The position numbers were made by a program, and so were the translations under genes. From Turnera subulata (lineage: Eukaryota; Streptophyta; Magnoliopsida; Malpighiales; Passifloraceae), in assembly GCA_028386065.3 (NCBI GenBank), contig JAKUCV010007341.1, positions 5,548 to 69,547 on the forward strand: 64,000 nucleotides of DNA, in the 5' to 3' direction. Position 1 is the first letter of the stretch, and each line of letters starts with the position of its first letter. The notes under the pieces are model-generated. The model made no database searches and was not told where the DNA came from. It saw only the letters and a program-made list of their open reading frames with translations. Positions 1 to 10,860 of this stretch are shown one piece after another.

Positions 1-890
1 ATTGTTTTGGGAATGTCCAAAACATCGATGTTCAGCTGTGGAACATCGATGTTATTTGGTCTCGGGTCTTGGACAATATCTTGTGGAACATCGATGTTCA
101 TTTGTCCAACATCGATGTTCTAGTGACCGTTAGCCCAATAATTCATATTTGCTGGCCAGGACATCGATGTCCACATTCAGAACATCGATGTCCTTGTGAC
201 CGTTGGACCTATAATGCTTATTCAAGGCAAGAACATCGATGTCCTAAATATGAACATCGATGTTCAGCCGTCATGGGCAGACACACTTTTTACCTTCCCA
301 TGACAATTTGTCTAAAGATGTTTTTGATTTGTTTCCCCAACAGACATATAAGCTTTTAGACATATAAATAGAGAATTTCACACCTCTGATTATGCAGTGA
401 TTTGACTCTCTAGAATTTCAAGCATTCATTGTTATACACATATATCATTTTTGAGCCAATATCATTGAGAATTGAGAGTTGCCTTATAGAGCTTACTTTG
501 TGTACTCATACCTACTTTTGAAGAGAGTTTTTGCTTTGAGTGACTCAATTGTAATCACACATCTTGAGGGAGGATTATTCCCTTGTAGTGAATTCATAGG
601 AAGAGGGTCCTCTTTCTGTGGGAAAAGTCTTGAAGTGTTGAATCTTCAAGCAGGAGTTGTAAACGGTTTGTTAAGCACACGGAAGCTTAACGGTGATAGT
701 GGAATCTTCGAGAGAGTCTCTCGGAGGACTGGATTAGCCACACGGGTTGTGTGTGTGTGAACCAGTATAAATCGGTTTGCCTTTCTCTCCTTTTTAATTC
801 CGCAATTATTATTGTATAAAGCTTTAATTAGTTCTTAATCGCTAATTCACCCCCCCTCTTAGCTTGTTTGGGCTTACAATATCATCATCG
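1..890 (+). mobile_element. LTR-retrotransposon LTR fragment (copia-like), left end outside window
   Basis: This stretch has no credible gene. It begins with spaced copies of a palindrome (annotated separately) and continues with non-coding sequence that ends in a C-run (AATTCACCCCCCCTCTTAG, near 845-863), a kind of end seen just inside many plant copia-type LTRs. The start lies outside the window and the right end is cut by the LINE that follows. No TG...CA pair or target duplication can be tested, so the copia assignment rests on texture only. Confidence 0.45.
21..264. repeat. Four pairs of the palindrome ACATCGATGT, each pair 21 bp apart
   Basis: The 10-bp palindrome starts at 22, 43, 88, 109, 161, 182, 233 and 254. 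Within every pair the offset is exactly 21 bp, and pairs recur every 66-73 bp. The last two repeats also share flanking words (TGACCGTT and ATAAT), so the array is a diverged tandem repeat of about 72 bp. Two dyads two helical turns apart would suit a protein that binds as a pair of dimers, which is inference. Confidence 0.9.
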
Positions 891-964
891 GCCAAGACGG
901 TAATATCCCCACTCTCGAACTATCTCCATCCTTTCTTTCAAGACTTGAGAAAAGTGGGATAAAG

Positions 965-2536
965 CTGTAATCGTAAAATTATTGGGAAGGAATATCAGTT
1001 ATCAGGTTCTGTGTGCAAGTCATTGTGGCAAACCACTGGTCTCTTTAAGGTTATTGATCTGGAAAATAACTTCTTTATAGTGAAATTTGAGAACAAAAAA
1101 GACTGCTTGCACAGCTTGGTTGGAGGTCCGTGGGCGATATTTAACAGTGCCCTCTGTGTTTTCCCATGGAGCCCGAATTTCAACCCAGCTTCTGGACGGG
1201 TGGAAAAAACTGTAGTGTGGGTTCGTTACCCAGACATCCCACTACATACATATCATACCAGTATCTTATATGTGTTAGGGGATCTGGTGGGAAAGTCTGT
1301 GAAGATTGATCATGCTACACGTGAACATCAGAGGGGGAGATTCACCAAGATTGCGGTGAAGGTGGACTTAACGAAACCACTCAAGGGCACAATCCGATTT
1401 AGGGGGGATCACAAAAGGTTATCTATGAGGGATTGCCAACATTGTGCTACCAATGTGGCAATGCAAGTCACTCCATGGATCGCAGCCCAGAGCTCCACCA
1501 GTCAAAACCGATAACTCCGGGGGCAGACAATGGCATACCGGAGAATAATAAAGGGAAGGAAGTGATGAGTACTCCTGCTGGTCCTTCGAGCAGCTCTCCT
1601 TCAGGAGCCGGGGCATGGATGAACGCGCCAACCAGGCCGCGTAGAAGCCAACAGAAGAAGCAGTCACCAACCCCAACAACCCAAGCCAAAAATCACATCA
1701 CGGTAGATGGTTCGAGATTCCAAGTGTTGGCACGGGATTTGGACAAGGATGGTGGACTAGATGAGCCTATGTCAGATGAGAAGGGTCCTTGGATCACAGT
1801 GGCTGAGAAGCAAGGAAACCGTACTAAGAAGATTCAGAAAAAGCCCAATGCCAGCAACACCCAACAGAACAAACAGAAAAAGTCCGGCAACCAATCTTAC
1901 ACCAAAGCCATACACCGTGACCCCTTGGCAGACATTACCAACCAGTCCAACAGTGCAAATTGGGTACCCAAAAGCGCACACTATGGTCCTACTCATGTTC
2001 ACCCACTAGTTCCTAACCCAGTCCCTACATATCCCGCATAGACCACAACCAGCCCACAACAAGTCCATACAATGGTACCCCTAAATAGACAACCTATAGT
2101 TACCATCCCAAAATTAAAGGGTCAACACACTGTAGTTCCTTCCGACTCCACCTCCGTATGCTCAGTCATTTCTGTGAAGGAGGCGGAATCGATTGCAGAA
2201 CTGAGTCAAAATGCCCCTACAGCCCAGACAGCCGAGAATTCCCCTCTACAAAGAACCCGTGCCAAACCTAAACCACCTGACCTTAACCCAATAGAAACAA
2301 AAAAACCATCCTCCCACCAACCACGAAAGGAAGTTAAGTGGAACATTGTCTTGAAGAAAAGTAAGTCCCCTTTGTTTAAGAGAAAAGGACAAAGGGGAGA
2401 CCTAGGACTGGTTATAGAGGAAGAGGAATCTTTCTTCTTCGATGAGGAGATGAGTGCATCAGATCTAGAGGGAATCCCTCAGCCGGCTTCAGCCCAAGTT
2501 CAGGGCACACCCTCCCCCTCTACCCTGCTTTTATGA
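965..2536 (+). pseudogene. LINE ORF1 (gag-like, DUF4283 and zinc knuckle), frameshifted
   Basis: The conceptual product is an RNA-binding gag-like protein. The first 150 residues match the plant DUF4283 pattern (LFKVIDLENNFFIVKF, then GGPWAIFN, then VVWVRYPDIPLHTY). A zinc knuckle with the start CYQCG follows near 1443. The rest, to 2536, is a basic, Ser/Pro/Gln-rich low-complexity tail. The domain is split by frameshifts near 1015 (one base missing) and near 1425, and by a stop at 2039. These are signs of an old copy. Confidence 0.75.
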
Positions 2537-3324
2537 ATCCAATGATCATTTGGAATTGCCAAGGGGCGACCAAGCCCCAATTCCCTAGATCATTAAATTT
2601 CTTTTGTCAACATTACAATCCAATGGTGGTTGTTATCGTGGAACCACGCATAGGTGGAGTGGCAGCCAATAAAGTAATCAGGAAATTGGGATTTCGGAGA
2701 TCACACGGAGTGGATGCTCGCGGATTCTCAGGGGGAATATGGGTTCTATGGAAAGAGGAAATGGTGACCATCACATTCCTAGTAAATCATGCTCAATTTA
2801 TTCATATGAAATTATGGACCGAAGGCAGAGCATTCCTATTCACCGCTATTTATGGAAGCCCATCTGCATCGCCAAGGAAATTTCTATGGCAGAATTTGAA
2901 TATTCTGTCGGAGACAATTACAGAACCATGGATCCTTGCTAGAGACTTCAACGCAACGTTAAGGCTCCCAGAGAGTTCAAGCAATCGTCGTTCAACCTCT
3001 ACTGGTACGAAAGACTTCCAAGGGTGCCTTCTCAACTCGGGTCTTTTGGACTTGGGTTTTTCTGGCCCTTTGTTCACGTGGCAGAGGGGCAACCTGAAGA
3101 AGAGACTAGACAGGGCATTATGGAACATGAAATGGACTATGGATTTTAATCAGTCTGAGATTTTCCACCTACCATTCCTCCACTCTGACCATAGGCCTCT
3201 TCTCATTAGACCTGAGGGCGAAGGGATGATCAGGAGATGTCAGCGTAGATTCCTCTTCCAAGCATCTTGGATTACCCACGGTAACTTTAATGACTTTGTT
3301 CAGCAGAACTGGCGAAAGCACTAA
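2533..3324 (+). pseudogene. LINE ORF2 endonuclease domain (EEP fold)
   Basis: This segment of about 263 residues is the apurinic-like endonuclease that nicks target DNA for target-primed reverse transcription. Seen in it are the N-terminal WNCQG motif, a Glu in VEPRIGG, GFSGGIWVLW in the middle and the terminal SDHRPLL motif (Ser-Asp-His). The usual GDFN motif reads RDFN here, so one conserved glycine is changed. The frame ends at 3324 and continues in another frame from about 3290. Confidence 0.8.
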
Positions 3325-5304
3325 ATGGGGGGAGACTGTACAGAGTTTTACGCACCGAATTCAATCTTGGCAACAGTCAGTCTTTGGAAGCACGAATAAA
3401 AAGAAGCGAATTTTATTAGTAAGGCTACAAGGCATCCAGAATTATTTAGACAAGGAGCCCTCAAACTTTCTCTCATCTCTTGAAGTCGAACTCCGGAGCG
3501 AGCTAGATCGGATCCTGGCACAAGAAGAACTAGATTGGTACAAGAGATCACGTTGCCAGTGCCTAAAATGGGGGAACCAAAATACCACCTACTTTCACTC
3601 TTCCACCCAGGTGAGGAGAAGACAAAGCAAAGTGCAGGCATTGCGAGATGACAACGAACAGTGGATTACTGAGGCTGCAGAACTGAAAAGATTAGCAGTC
3701 AGCTTCTACCGTAAGCTATTTTCAAATGAACATCCAAACAGAGCTGAAATCCCGTTAATAGGTTTGTTCCCAAAAATACCTCAGTCAAAATTTTCATTGC
3801 TATGTGCACTCGTCACAGACGAGGAAATCAGAAGTACCCTCATCCAAATCGGACCACTCAAAGCACCTGGACCTGACGGCTTTCATGCCCTTTTCTTCCA
3901 ACAGTAGTGGCAGGTGGTTGGTAGCAGCCTATGTGCCCTTGTACCCCAATTTTTCCAATTTTTAGATTAGCCAGAGGGAGTCAATGACACAATATTAACG
4001 TTGATTCCCAAAGTCAGCCCCCCTGAATCGATGGCTCAATTTTGGCCCATAGGCCTATGCAATGTGTCCTACAAGGTTGTTTCCAAGATTTTGGCTAATA
4101 GAATGAAAGGGGTATCATGTGATCTAATCTCCCTTACGCAGGCTAGCTTTGTACCCGGCCGCCTAATTACAGATAACATAAGTCTTATCCAGGAGGTGAT
4201 TCATACAATGAAGAGGAAATCGGGGAATGTTGGATTTCTAGCGATAAAAGTATACCTTGAAAAGGACTACGATAGGGTCATATGGGCCTTCATCAGAAAC
4301 ATTTTGATTGATGCAGGATTTCCAGACACAATGACCGAGGCCGTGATGGTGTGTCTTACCACTTGCCGGATCAGGGTGAACTGGAATGGGGAAATTTATG
4401 ATGCTTTTCATCTGACAAGGGGTTTAAGACAGGGAGACCCTATCTCCCCTTACTTGTTTGTTTTATGCATGGAAAAGCTTAGTCACATTATTGAATGCAC
4501 AGTCAGGGAGGAAAGATGGAGACCAATTCAATTAAGCAGAGGGGGACCTGAACTTTCCCATATATTTTTTGCAGATGACCTCGTCCTTTTTGCAGAAGCT
4601 AACCTGGATCAGATTGAGGCTATATCTTCTTGCCCGAATACTTTTTGTTTCTTCTCAGGTCAGAAGGTAAGCAATTCTAAAACCCGCATCTTTTGCTCGG
4701 AGAATGTTCCTGAGAATCTGGCCCGGAGTTTAAGCCATGGCCTTGGGTTCCAATTAACTTCAGATTTGGGGAAATACTTGGGAGTCCCGGTCTTGCATGA
4801 TCACATCTCGGGGAAAACAGTGCAACACTTGGTGCAGGCGGTGTGGAACCGTCTCAATGGATGGCAAGCGAAGCACTTGTCCCTCCCTGACAGAGTGACT
4901 CTTACACAAGCAGTTCTTGCGACGCTGCCGATTTATACGATGCAAACGATGAAAATTCCTGCATCCATATGTGATAGGATCGAACAGCATTGCAGAAATT
5001 TTGGGGTTCCACCAAGGAGAGCCGAAAGATGCACCTTGTGAGGTGGGAGTCTATCACTCTTCTAAAAAACTATGGAGGATTAAACCTGCGAAGGTTAAGG
5101 TCATGTAACCATGTGCTTATTATGAAACTTGCATGGTCTCTCATTACTCGACCAGATGCTCTATGGGTCAAGGTTATTAGAGGTAATTACATGCAGGATT
5201 TACCTTTTATCCCTGACTCCTTGGAGAAAAAACAGGCTCCCATACATGGAAAGCCATATGTGACGTGTGGGGAGCTGCCCATAACTGGTTTGTATGGCGA
5301 CTAA
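3290..5304 (+). pseudogene. LINE ORF2 reverse transcriptase domain, broken frame
   Basis: Reverse transcriptase of the non-LTR type. The linker region 3290-3907 ends in KAPGPDGF, the entry motif of plant L1 reverse transcriptases. Stops at 3905 and around 3965 interrupt it before the main body at 4001-5041. That body carries GLRQGDPISPYLF and the catalytic FADDLVLF (near 4567-4590). The frame then shifts into 4990-5304. The catalytic aspartates are still present, but the stops and shifts make it non-functional. Confidence 0.85.
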
Positions 5305-6602
5305 GAAACGGACGCACTACCCGATTCTGGTTGGATAAATGGTCTCCAAGCGGGCCTCTGCGGTGGTTGAGTCTCCTTCCAATCCTAGTTGATAAATTGG
5401 AGGACATAGTGAGTGAGTTCTGTAGGCCCAATGGAACCTGGAACTGGAGCCGATTTGCACATTTACTGCCTGAGGTGGCTATACAAGAAATTGAAGCAAT
5501 CTGCCTCCTAACTATAACAAAGGGACAGATCAAGTTTGTTGGTCCTCTTCGACGAATGGAAGATTTACAACCAAATCAGCATATGAGAGTCTTGAAGAAG
5601 ATTCATGGCCAGTCACCGAAAAAGCATGGGACTTGTTATGGAAATGGAGAGGCCCAAATAGGTATAAAAGCTTTATTTGGCTGTTGTATTAGGATAAACT
5701 GCTCTCAAATCTTAATCGAGCAAAACGAGGGATGATAGATGATACAAGCTGCCCTCGATGTAGGCAGCAACAAGAGTCCCTTCTTCACATCATGAGGGAG
5801 TGCCCATTAGCGGTCAGCCTATGGATTTCTCTCCAAGGCTCTATTCGCTTCACGGATTTTCACTGCAACAACATCCAGACTTTGGTGATGACGAACTTAA
5901 AAACGGGGTTAAGCACAGATGATGGACTGGACTGGTCGACACTCTTTGTAATTGCTTGTAACTCGTTGTGGCTTTGGCGCAACGAGTTTATCTTCTCTGA
6001 ACAACCAAAGCGAATTGTTTTGTGCAAGGCAAAGGAAATACTCTGGGTGGAATGTCAAGACCCGCTTAAACCATTTTCGGAGGAACACACAGGTCCCAAA
6101 CTTGTATATTGGAAGCCCCCACCAGCGAACATGGTCAAAATCAACTCTGACAGAGCTGTGGATCCTAGAACTAAACATGCTGCTGTTGGGGGGATTATAA
6201 GAGGAGCAAATGGGAAATGGATTGGAGGATTTGTTAATAATGTGGGCATCTGCTCTGTTGTTCATGCAGAACTTTGGGGGCTTAAAACCTCCATGGAATT
6301 GGCTTGGGAGTTGGGATTCAGAAAGTTAGTGGCTGAAGTGGATTCGCAGGTCATTGTGGACATGATCAATGCAGAGGAGGAAAGCCAAGGATACATGCCT
6401 GCCTTGGCCCTGATTACTAAGACATTAATTCAGCAAGATTGGGAAGTTATTTTGCAGCACACGCATAGGTAGGCAAATCACTATGTTGACGCTCTAGCAG
6501 CTTTAGCTTTTTCTTTTGACAGAGGGGTCACCATCTTAAACAACCCTCCTGACTCTCTTTTGATACATCTACAGATGGATGTACAGGGGAACTCCTTCCC
6601 TA
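5265..6602 (+). pseudogene. LINE ORF2 tail: zf-RVT and RNase H domains
   Basis: The region joins three frames. 5732-5830 holds the zinc-binding zf-RVT motif (CPRCRQQQESLLHIMRECP). From about 6120 a plant-type RNase H follows: NSDRAV for the first Asp, HAELWGL for the Glu and EVDSQ for the next Asp. A stop at 6470 cuts the last helix, which is still readable beyond it (ANHYVDALAALAF). A short 3' UTR and an A-run close the element. Confidence 0.75.
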
Positions 6603-7086
6603 GATTTTACTGATGTATATGTGTTGCTAATGATAGCCTGCGTGACATAATCTTTCAACCGAAAAAAAAAACCCCTATATACGTTTTTTCTCTACAACAA
6701 ATAGGCTTGAAATTCCGTACGGCGCCGTGCTAGTCTCCAAGTAAGTTCCCTGAATCAAACGCTGCATAGCTTCCATAATTTGTGGTTTACTCATCACAGT
6801 CTCCAAGTAACTTCCAAGAATCTAACAATACATATTATGGCTTTCATAATTTGTGTGTTTCCCGCATTGTGCCTTTAATTTCATGTTTCGATCTATCTAT
6901 CTATCTCTCAAATTCTTCTCTATCTCTATCTGGGTTTTATTTTTCTCTAGTAAGAAGATGCTTTCGGATGCTTTGGTGTAATTGAAAGTTTCAAATGCTA
7001 ACAATAAGGTTTGGGGTGGTCGCAGGATTTAACAACAATAAGGTCTCGGGTGGTCGCAGGATTTCCAACAGACATAAGAAAAAGAC

Positions 7087-8402
7087 ATGTCAGAAATAAA
7101 AGTGAAGACAGAACTAGTTAAGGAGATAAATGTTGGGCTTCCTTCAGTAATTGTGGAGAAAATACTTGCATTATTACCTATTGAGACAATACCTCGCTTC
7201 AGGCAGCTTTCCAAGGAATGGTCCTGTTTCCTTGTTAGTGCTGAATTCCAGAATTTGAGAGCCAAAATTGTTTCTCCTGGTGACAAAACCCAAAAATTCC
7301 TCGACTCAAGGCCTTGTGGTTATTGGCTTCAAAACTTTGAGGATGTTATTGAAGAGTCAATCTATTATTTAAACGCGAAAAATATGATTTTGTTGATCTT
7401 TCAACGAATGGGGATCCTCTTGTAGGGTCAATATACAAAAAAGAGGGTGATCATGACGCCAAGGGTAGTTTTGAAGAAGACAAGGGGGATCATAAGTTTA
7501 AACGCGGGTTTAAGTTGTCTTTTCGATTGAAGGGAGGGAAGTGTTTACCAACAAAGTGTTGCAGTGGTCCAGTGTGCTGCGACCCCTTAACTCACACTTC
7601 CCGGGTTCGATCCGGAGAAACGTGGAGGTATGGAAAATGCAACTGTTAGGAGTGGTAAACTATGATGGACCCCGCTCATGGTCCTAGGCTAAATGCCCGG
7701 GAAGCGAGAATGGGTGTCGTGCCAAGAATTGATTATTATACATCAAAACGTCCCTATTGGATAGCATATGGTTTTGGATATGATCCAGGCTCTCAAGATA
7801 ATAAAATCTTCTTATCTTGGAGTTGGACTAGTGATTCTTCTTGAGGAGTGAGGGAGCAAAAGACTCAGATCTTCTCATTAAAAGCAAACTCTTGGAAGGA
7901 GATACCATCTTGTAATCATCAGAAGAGATATCGTTCTGCGGGATTCTTCCTTCATGGAGCAGTCCATTGGCTTGTCGATGATCAACTCATTGCTTTCGAT
8001 TTAGAGAAAGAGGTGTTTTATGATGTTCCTATACCACCTCCGGCAATAGGCTCCCGCTGTTGGCTAGGGATCCTGGGAGGGGAGTACCTTTGTGTATTTT
8101 TTCAGCACAGGCACAGCCTGGGGAAGCGACAATACTGGGTCATGATGGAATTTGGAGTTCATGAATCTTGGGTCCGACTTTTTGATCTAGGCGATGCTCT
8201 ATATGGGAAGGTATTATATAAAAACAAAGATGTCTTGATACGACGATTTATGAACAATTATGGGTATGTGTGTCTAGAACAAGATTTTGGTCAATTAAAT
8301 ATAATTGATTTTAGTGTTAAAGGAAGATTTGGAGAAGACTATTTCAGGAATCACCTCATGGCTTACATTATACCATACACAGAGGGTGTAACTTCTCCAT
8401 AA
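7087..8402 (+). pseudogene. F-box/FBA gene, broken copy of 12663-13916
   Basis: The N-terminal F-box (LPSVIVEKILALLPIETIPRFRQL) and most of the FBA-type C-terminal half are still readable and close to the intact paralogue. Damage seen: a one-base deletion near 7376-7386 that shifts the frame and stops it at 7423; replacement of about 125 bp of coding sequence by a 182-bp foreign segment at 7541-7722; and a TGA where the paralogue reads TCA near 7842. The best remaining stretch (7848-8402) encodes the last 184 residues. No working protein can come from it. Confidence 0.9.
7541..7722 (+). mobile_element. tRNA-derived SINE-like insertion in the F-box pseudogene
   Basis: Absent from the intact paralogue, this 182-bp segment carries a good RNA polymerase III B box (GGTTCGATCC, 7604-7613) and, 39 bp upstream, an A-box-like word (TGGTCCAGTGTG, 7565-7576). 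That spacing is right for a tRNA-derived promoter. It cannot be folded into a complete tRNA, so I call it a SINE. It replaced about 125 bp of host sequence, and no target duplication is seen. The family is not recognised. Confidence 0.55.
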
Positions 8403-8940
8403 ACCAGATTATGGAATAAGCATCTCCGGTGATTACAGGTAATTATAAAGAGCTGAGTTTTTTTTTTTTTTTTTTTTGCTTTGAGCTGATGTTTTCCAGT
8501 ATCTTAACTTGCATTCTTTTCACTTTCATGAATAATCAGACTATATGGCTTCCCCATGGTTCTTGACTACTTACTGAAATATATGCTTACTTAGTTTATT
8601 CTGCAGTCACTTAATAATTAGTTGGTCACCCACGAAGAAAAGATGGAAAGAAGAAAGACAATGTTCACAAGGATATATAATCTCGCTTCCACCTTGTACT
8701 TTTCTATTTACAACTACGATCAGTATGAACATTATTGTTCAACAAATACTTGTTATTGTCAAGACCCTAATTAATTGCTTTTCCAGTTTGTGTTTTTTTA
8801 CCCCTATGTTTAGTACTACTGTATGTTTTTGGTACCACATATAAGATGATTACTGTAATTAAGATTTTTCAGGTACTTTTTTCTTTAATATGATTCTATA
8901 AGTTTCTATAATTTACTTTCTGCGGTGAAAAATCCCTCGA
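8403..8940. other. 3' flank of the F-box pseudogene, no gene seen
   Basis: Collinear with 13917-14450. It contains a T-run (8460-8477) and a few polyadenylation-like AT words, but no reading frame worth annotating. Confidence 0.6.
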
Positions 8941-8954
8941 AAAGCTGGTTCTGC

Positions 8955-9092
8955 TTGAAATTCTCGAGAACCCAAATGTGTCCCTCCTGAAGATACTTAT
9001 GCTCTTGAAGTCTTACTACATGAATGAACAGCTAGAGAAAGTGAAGCTGTATCTGCAGAGATGAGGAAGTACGGCGTTCCTCCAAGTATGTC
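8955..9092 (+). pseudogene. PPR-protein fragment (unit 1 copy)
   Basis: Around 9034-9090 a pentatricopeptide-like helix pair is readable with the end EMRKYGVPPS, but one base is missing relative to the copy at 14490-14610. The fragment covers about one repeat and has no start codon, so it is a relic carried along in the segmental duplication. Confidence 0.5.
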
Positions 9093-9205
9093 TTATATGC
9101 CTTATCTCCCTACTAGATTATAAATTCTGGAAGAAAGGGAGAATAATATGCAAAAAGGAGAGTGTTAAATCACTAAATATTATGAATGAAAAAGTATGGA
9201 TAATT

Positions 9206-9629
9206 CGCATATATAGGGTCCGTACTATTTCAAAAGTATCGTTTGGGTCTGTATTATTTCTTGTCCCTTTTACGTGTATGTACTCTTATTTTCGTCCCCT
9301 TTAGGGAACTCGAAGAGCCCCGCTGATGGCGTGGACTTCTCGGCCCAGAGGTAAGGCACACATGCATCTTTTTCTGACACTTGGCAGCGTGTGAGACTCG
9401 TGTGCTGCACGTGCTGTCCGGTGTCCACCATGTCAGTAGGCCCCACTTCTGTATTTTTTATTATAATTTTTTTTGAATTTTTGTAATATAAATTTCAATC
9501 TATTAAATTGTTTAACATAAATAGAAAATAAAAAAGAAATATTTTTCAATATAATTTTTTCTCCTCCCCTTTCTTATCTTCTTACTTCTCTCTCTTCTCT
9601 ATTTCTTCTTCTTCCCTCCGCCTTCATCG
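9206..9629. other. Unassigned sequence between duplicated unit and 4CL-like fragment
   Basis: Similarity to unit 2 ends just before this stretch. The left part (9218-9310) repeats words such as GGGTCYGTAYTATTTC twice and could be one end of a DNA transposon, but I could not find the matching inverted end. The right part is pyrimidine-rich. No gene seen. Confidence 0.4.
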
Positions 9630-10019
9630 ACGCCCCCACCAGCGGCACCCTCTCCTTCAGGGACCTATAGCGGGTTGTGGACTCCGTCGCCTCCTCCCTC
9701 TCCCACGACATGGGAGGGCGATGTGGCCCTTGCGGGCTCTTTCTACTTCCCCGTCGTCTGCCTTTTCGTCATGTCGTTGGGGGCCATCATCACCACCGCC
9801 AACCCCCTCAACAATCCCTGCAAGATCGCCAAACAAATCGCCGATTCCAAGCCCTCCCTCGCCTTCAGCACCCCGGAGCTTGTCCGCAAGCTCGCCGAGT
9901 CCAGCCCCAACCTCCTCCTCATCCTCATCGGCGACAAAAGCCGGGCTAACTCAACCGAGGATCGATCGACTTCTGGCAAGCTGCTAGGGACAATTACGAA
10001 CCCCGACGAGGAGGTTTGA
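9630..10019 (+). pseudogene. 4-coumarate-CoA ligase-like (acyl-activating enzyme) N-terminal fragment
   Basis: Read in two frames, this GC-rich piece matches the N-terminal region of plant 4CL-like acyl-CoA synthetases: [64 protein letters not shown] and [13 protein letters not shown]. These proteins activate hydroxycinnamate or fatty-acid-like substrates with ATP and CoA. Here there is a TAG stop inside the first motif (near 9668), a frame change near 9715 and no AMP-binding motif, adenylation core or C-terminal domain. It is a truncated pseudogene with strong codon GC bias unlike its AT-rich surroundings. Confidence 0.7.
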
Positions 10020-10149
10020 GCTGGCCGACCATGGCTTTGATGGGTAAGAGAATGGGCCTCTTTCCCCTTCTTTCAATCTGTTTGGAGTAATAGATGTTAA
10101 TGGTTAGATTAATTGTCGTTTTGGAGTTAAAATTGTTTATTGATTTTGA

Positions 10150-10860
10150 ATTCATGTCTCCTTACTAATCATTTAAAGTATAAGAAGGACGTCTTGCCAT
10201 TAGTTTTATATGCCAATGCATATCCTTTGCGCGAAGGCACCAGATCAAATTTTCCACATGCTGTGGTTATGGACAACTCAGTAAAATCAGTTTTCAACTT
10301 AGTAAAAACAACATTCTATTTGGATAAAGTGGATTTTCGGTCCCTGTACTCCCCTTGGATTTTGAATGTGGTCATTGTACTCAATTTTCATGGATTTTGA
10401 TCCTTGTATTCCACGTTTCCATTAAATTTGGTATTTCTAGACACGTGTCATCATTTGATTGGTCCAATTTAAATCCCACATGATAACTTAACCAATCAAA
10501 TGATGACACGTGTTAAGAAATACAAAATTTAATAAAAAGGTGGAGTACAAGGACCAAAATCCATAAAAATTGAGTATAATGACCACATTCAAAATTCGAG
10601 GTGAGTACAGGGACAAAAAATCCACTTTCACCGAATAGAATCAGTGTCCAATGAACTTTTCTTCTAGTAAGCTAACACAGATCAGATTTAGGTAGTCCAA
10701 AAAATTGACAATTGATTATCAACAAAGGATTCCGTATCTCTCCCTGAAAAGAAATATAGGTCAGTGCAATAAAATTTAAGTTTCAAATACTACTAGGTAC
10801 ACCCTATAACTGAATAATATGATAATTTTTCGGATGGAACAAAGATAGAAACTTCAGCCA
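10150..10860 (-). pseudogene. Remnant copy of the PLD gene 3' end and flank
   Basis: 10245-10310 and 10645-10800 match 21222-21425, the 3' flank of the intact PLD gene. 10812-10860 matches 22026-22074, which lies in PLD intron 2. The last exon and the flank adjoining it are missing between these two blocks. The block is therefore the stump of a second PLD copy that lost its coding part. A MITE has been inserted into it. Confidence 0.7.
10313..10641. mobile_element. MITE with long terminal inverted repeats
   Basis: The two halves are inverted copies of each other over about 140 bp. The left arm reads AAGTGGATTTTCGGTCCCTG and the right arm, on the opposite strand, AAGTGGATTTTTTGTCCCTG. The arms continue through TTTTGAATGTGGTCATT, and near the centre both carry ATCATTTGATTGG and its complement. 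It encodes nothing. The related sequence at 21255-21285 lacks it, which confirms it as an insertion. The superfamily is not clear because the target duplication is not obvious. Confidence 0.8.

Larger units (their letters stand above)
893..6672 (+). mobile_element. L1-type LINE retrotransposon, decayed
   Basis: The element reads in order: a gag-like ORF1 with a DUF4283-type domain and CCHC zinc knuckle, then apurinic endonuclease, reverse transcriptase, zinc-finger (zf-RVT) and RNase H domains, ending in an A-run at 6661-6671. This is the standard domain order of plant L1 LINEs. The reading frame is broken at several points, for instance near 1015, 1425, 3300, 3906 and 5040-5300, so it cannot make an intact ORF2 protein. 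The 5' boundary is placed only roughly, where LTR-like sequence stops. I found no target duplication. Confidence 0.85.
6690..9205 (+). repeat. Segmental duplication, unit 1 (F-box and PPR scrap)
   Basis: This block is collinear with 11700-15410. Shared parts are the upstream leader (both contain CGTACGGCGCCGTGCTAG), the F-box reading frame, the 3' flank and a PPR-like scrap. Similarity fades just after the word ATGAATGAAAA near 9185. A further shared part, a piece of the PLD 3' end, follows at 10150-10860. Unit 1 is the decayed copy, because its F-box gene is broken while unit 2 has an open frame. Confidence 0.85.

Noticed and set aside
7565..7625. Possible tRNA gene (good B box)
   Set aside because: No acceptor stem or anticodon arm can be formed. 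It fits a tRNA-derived SINE better.
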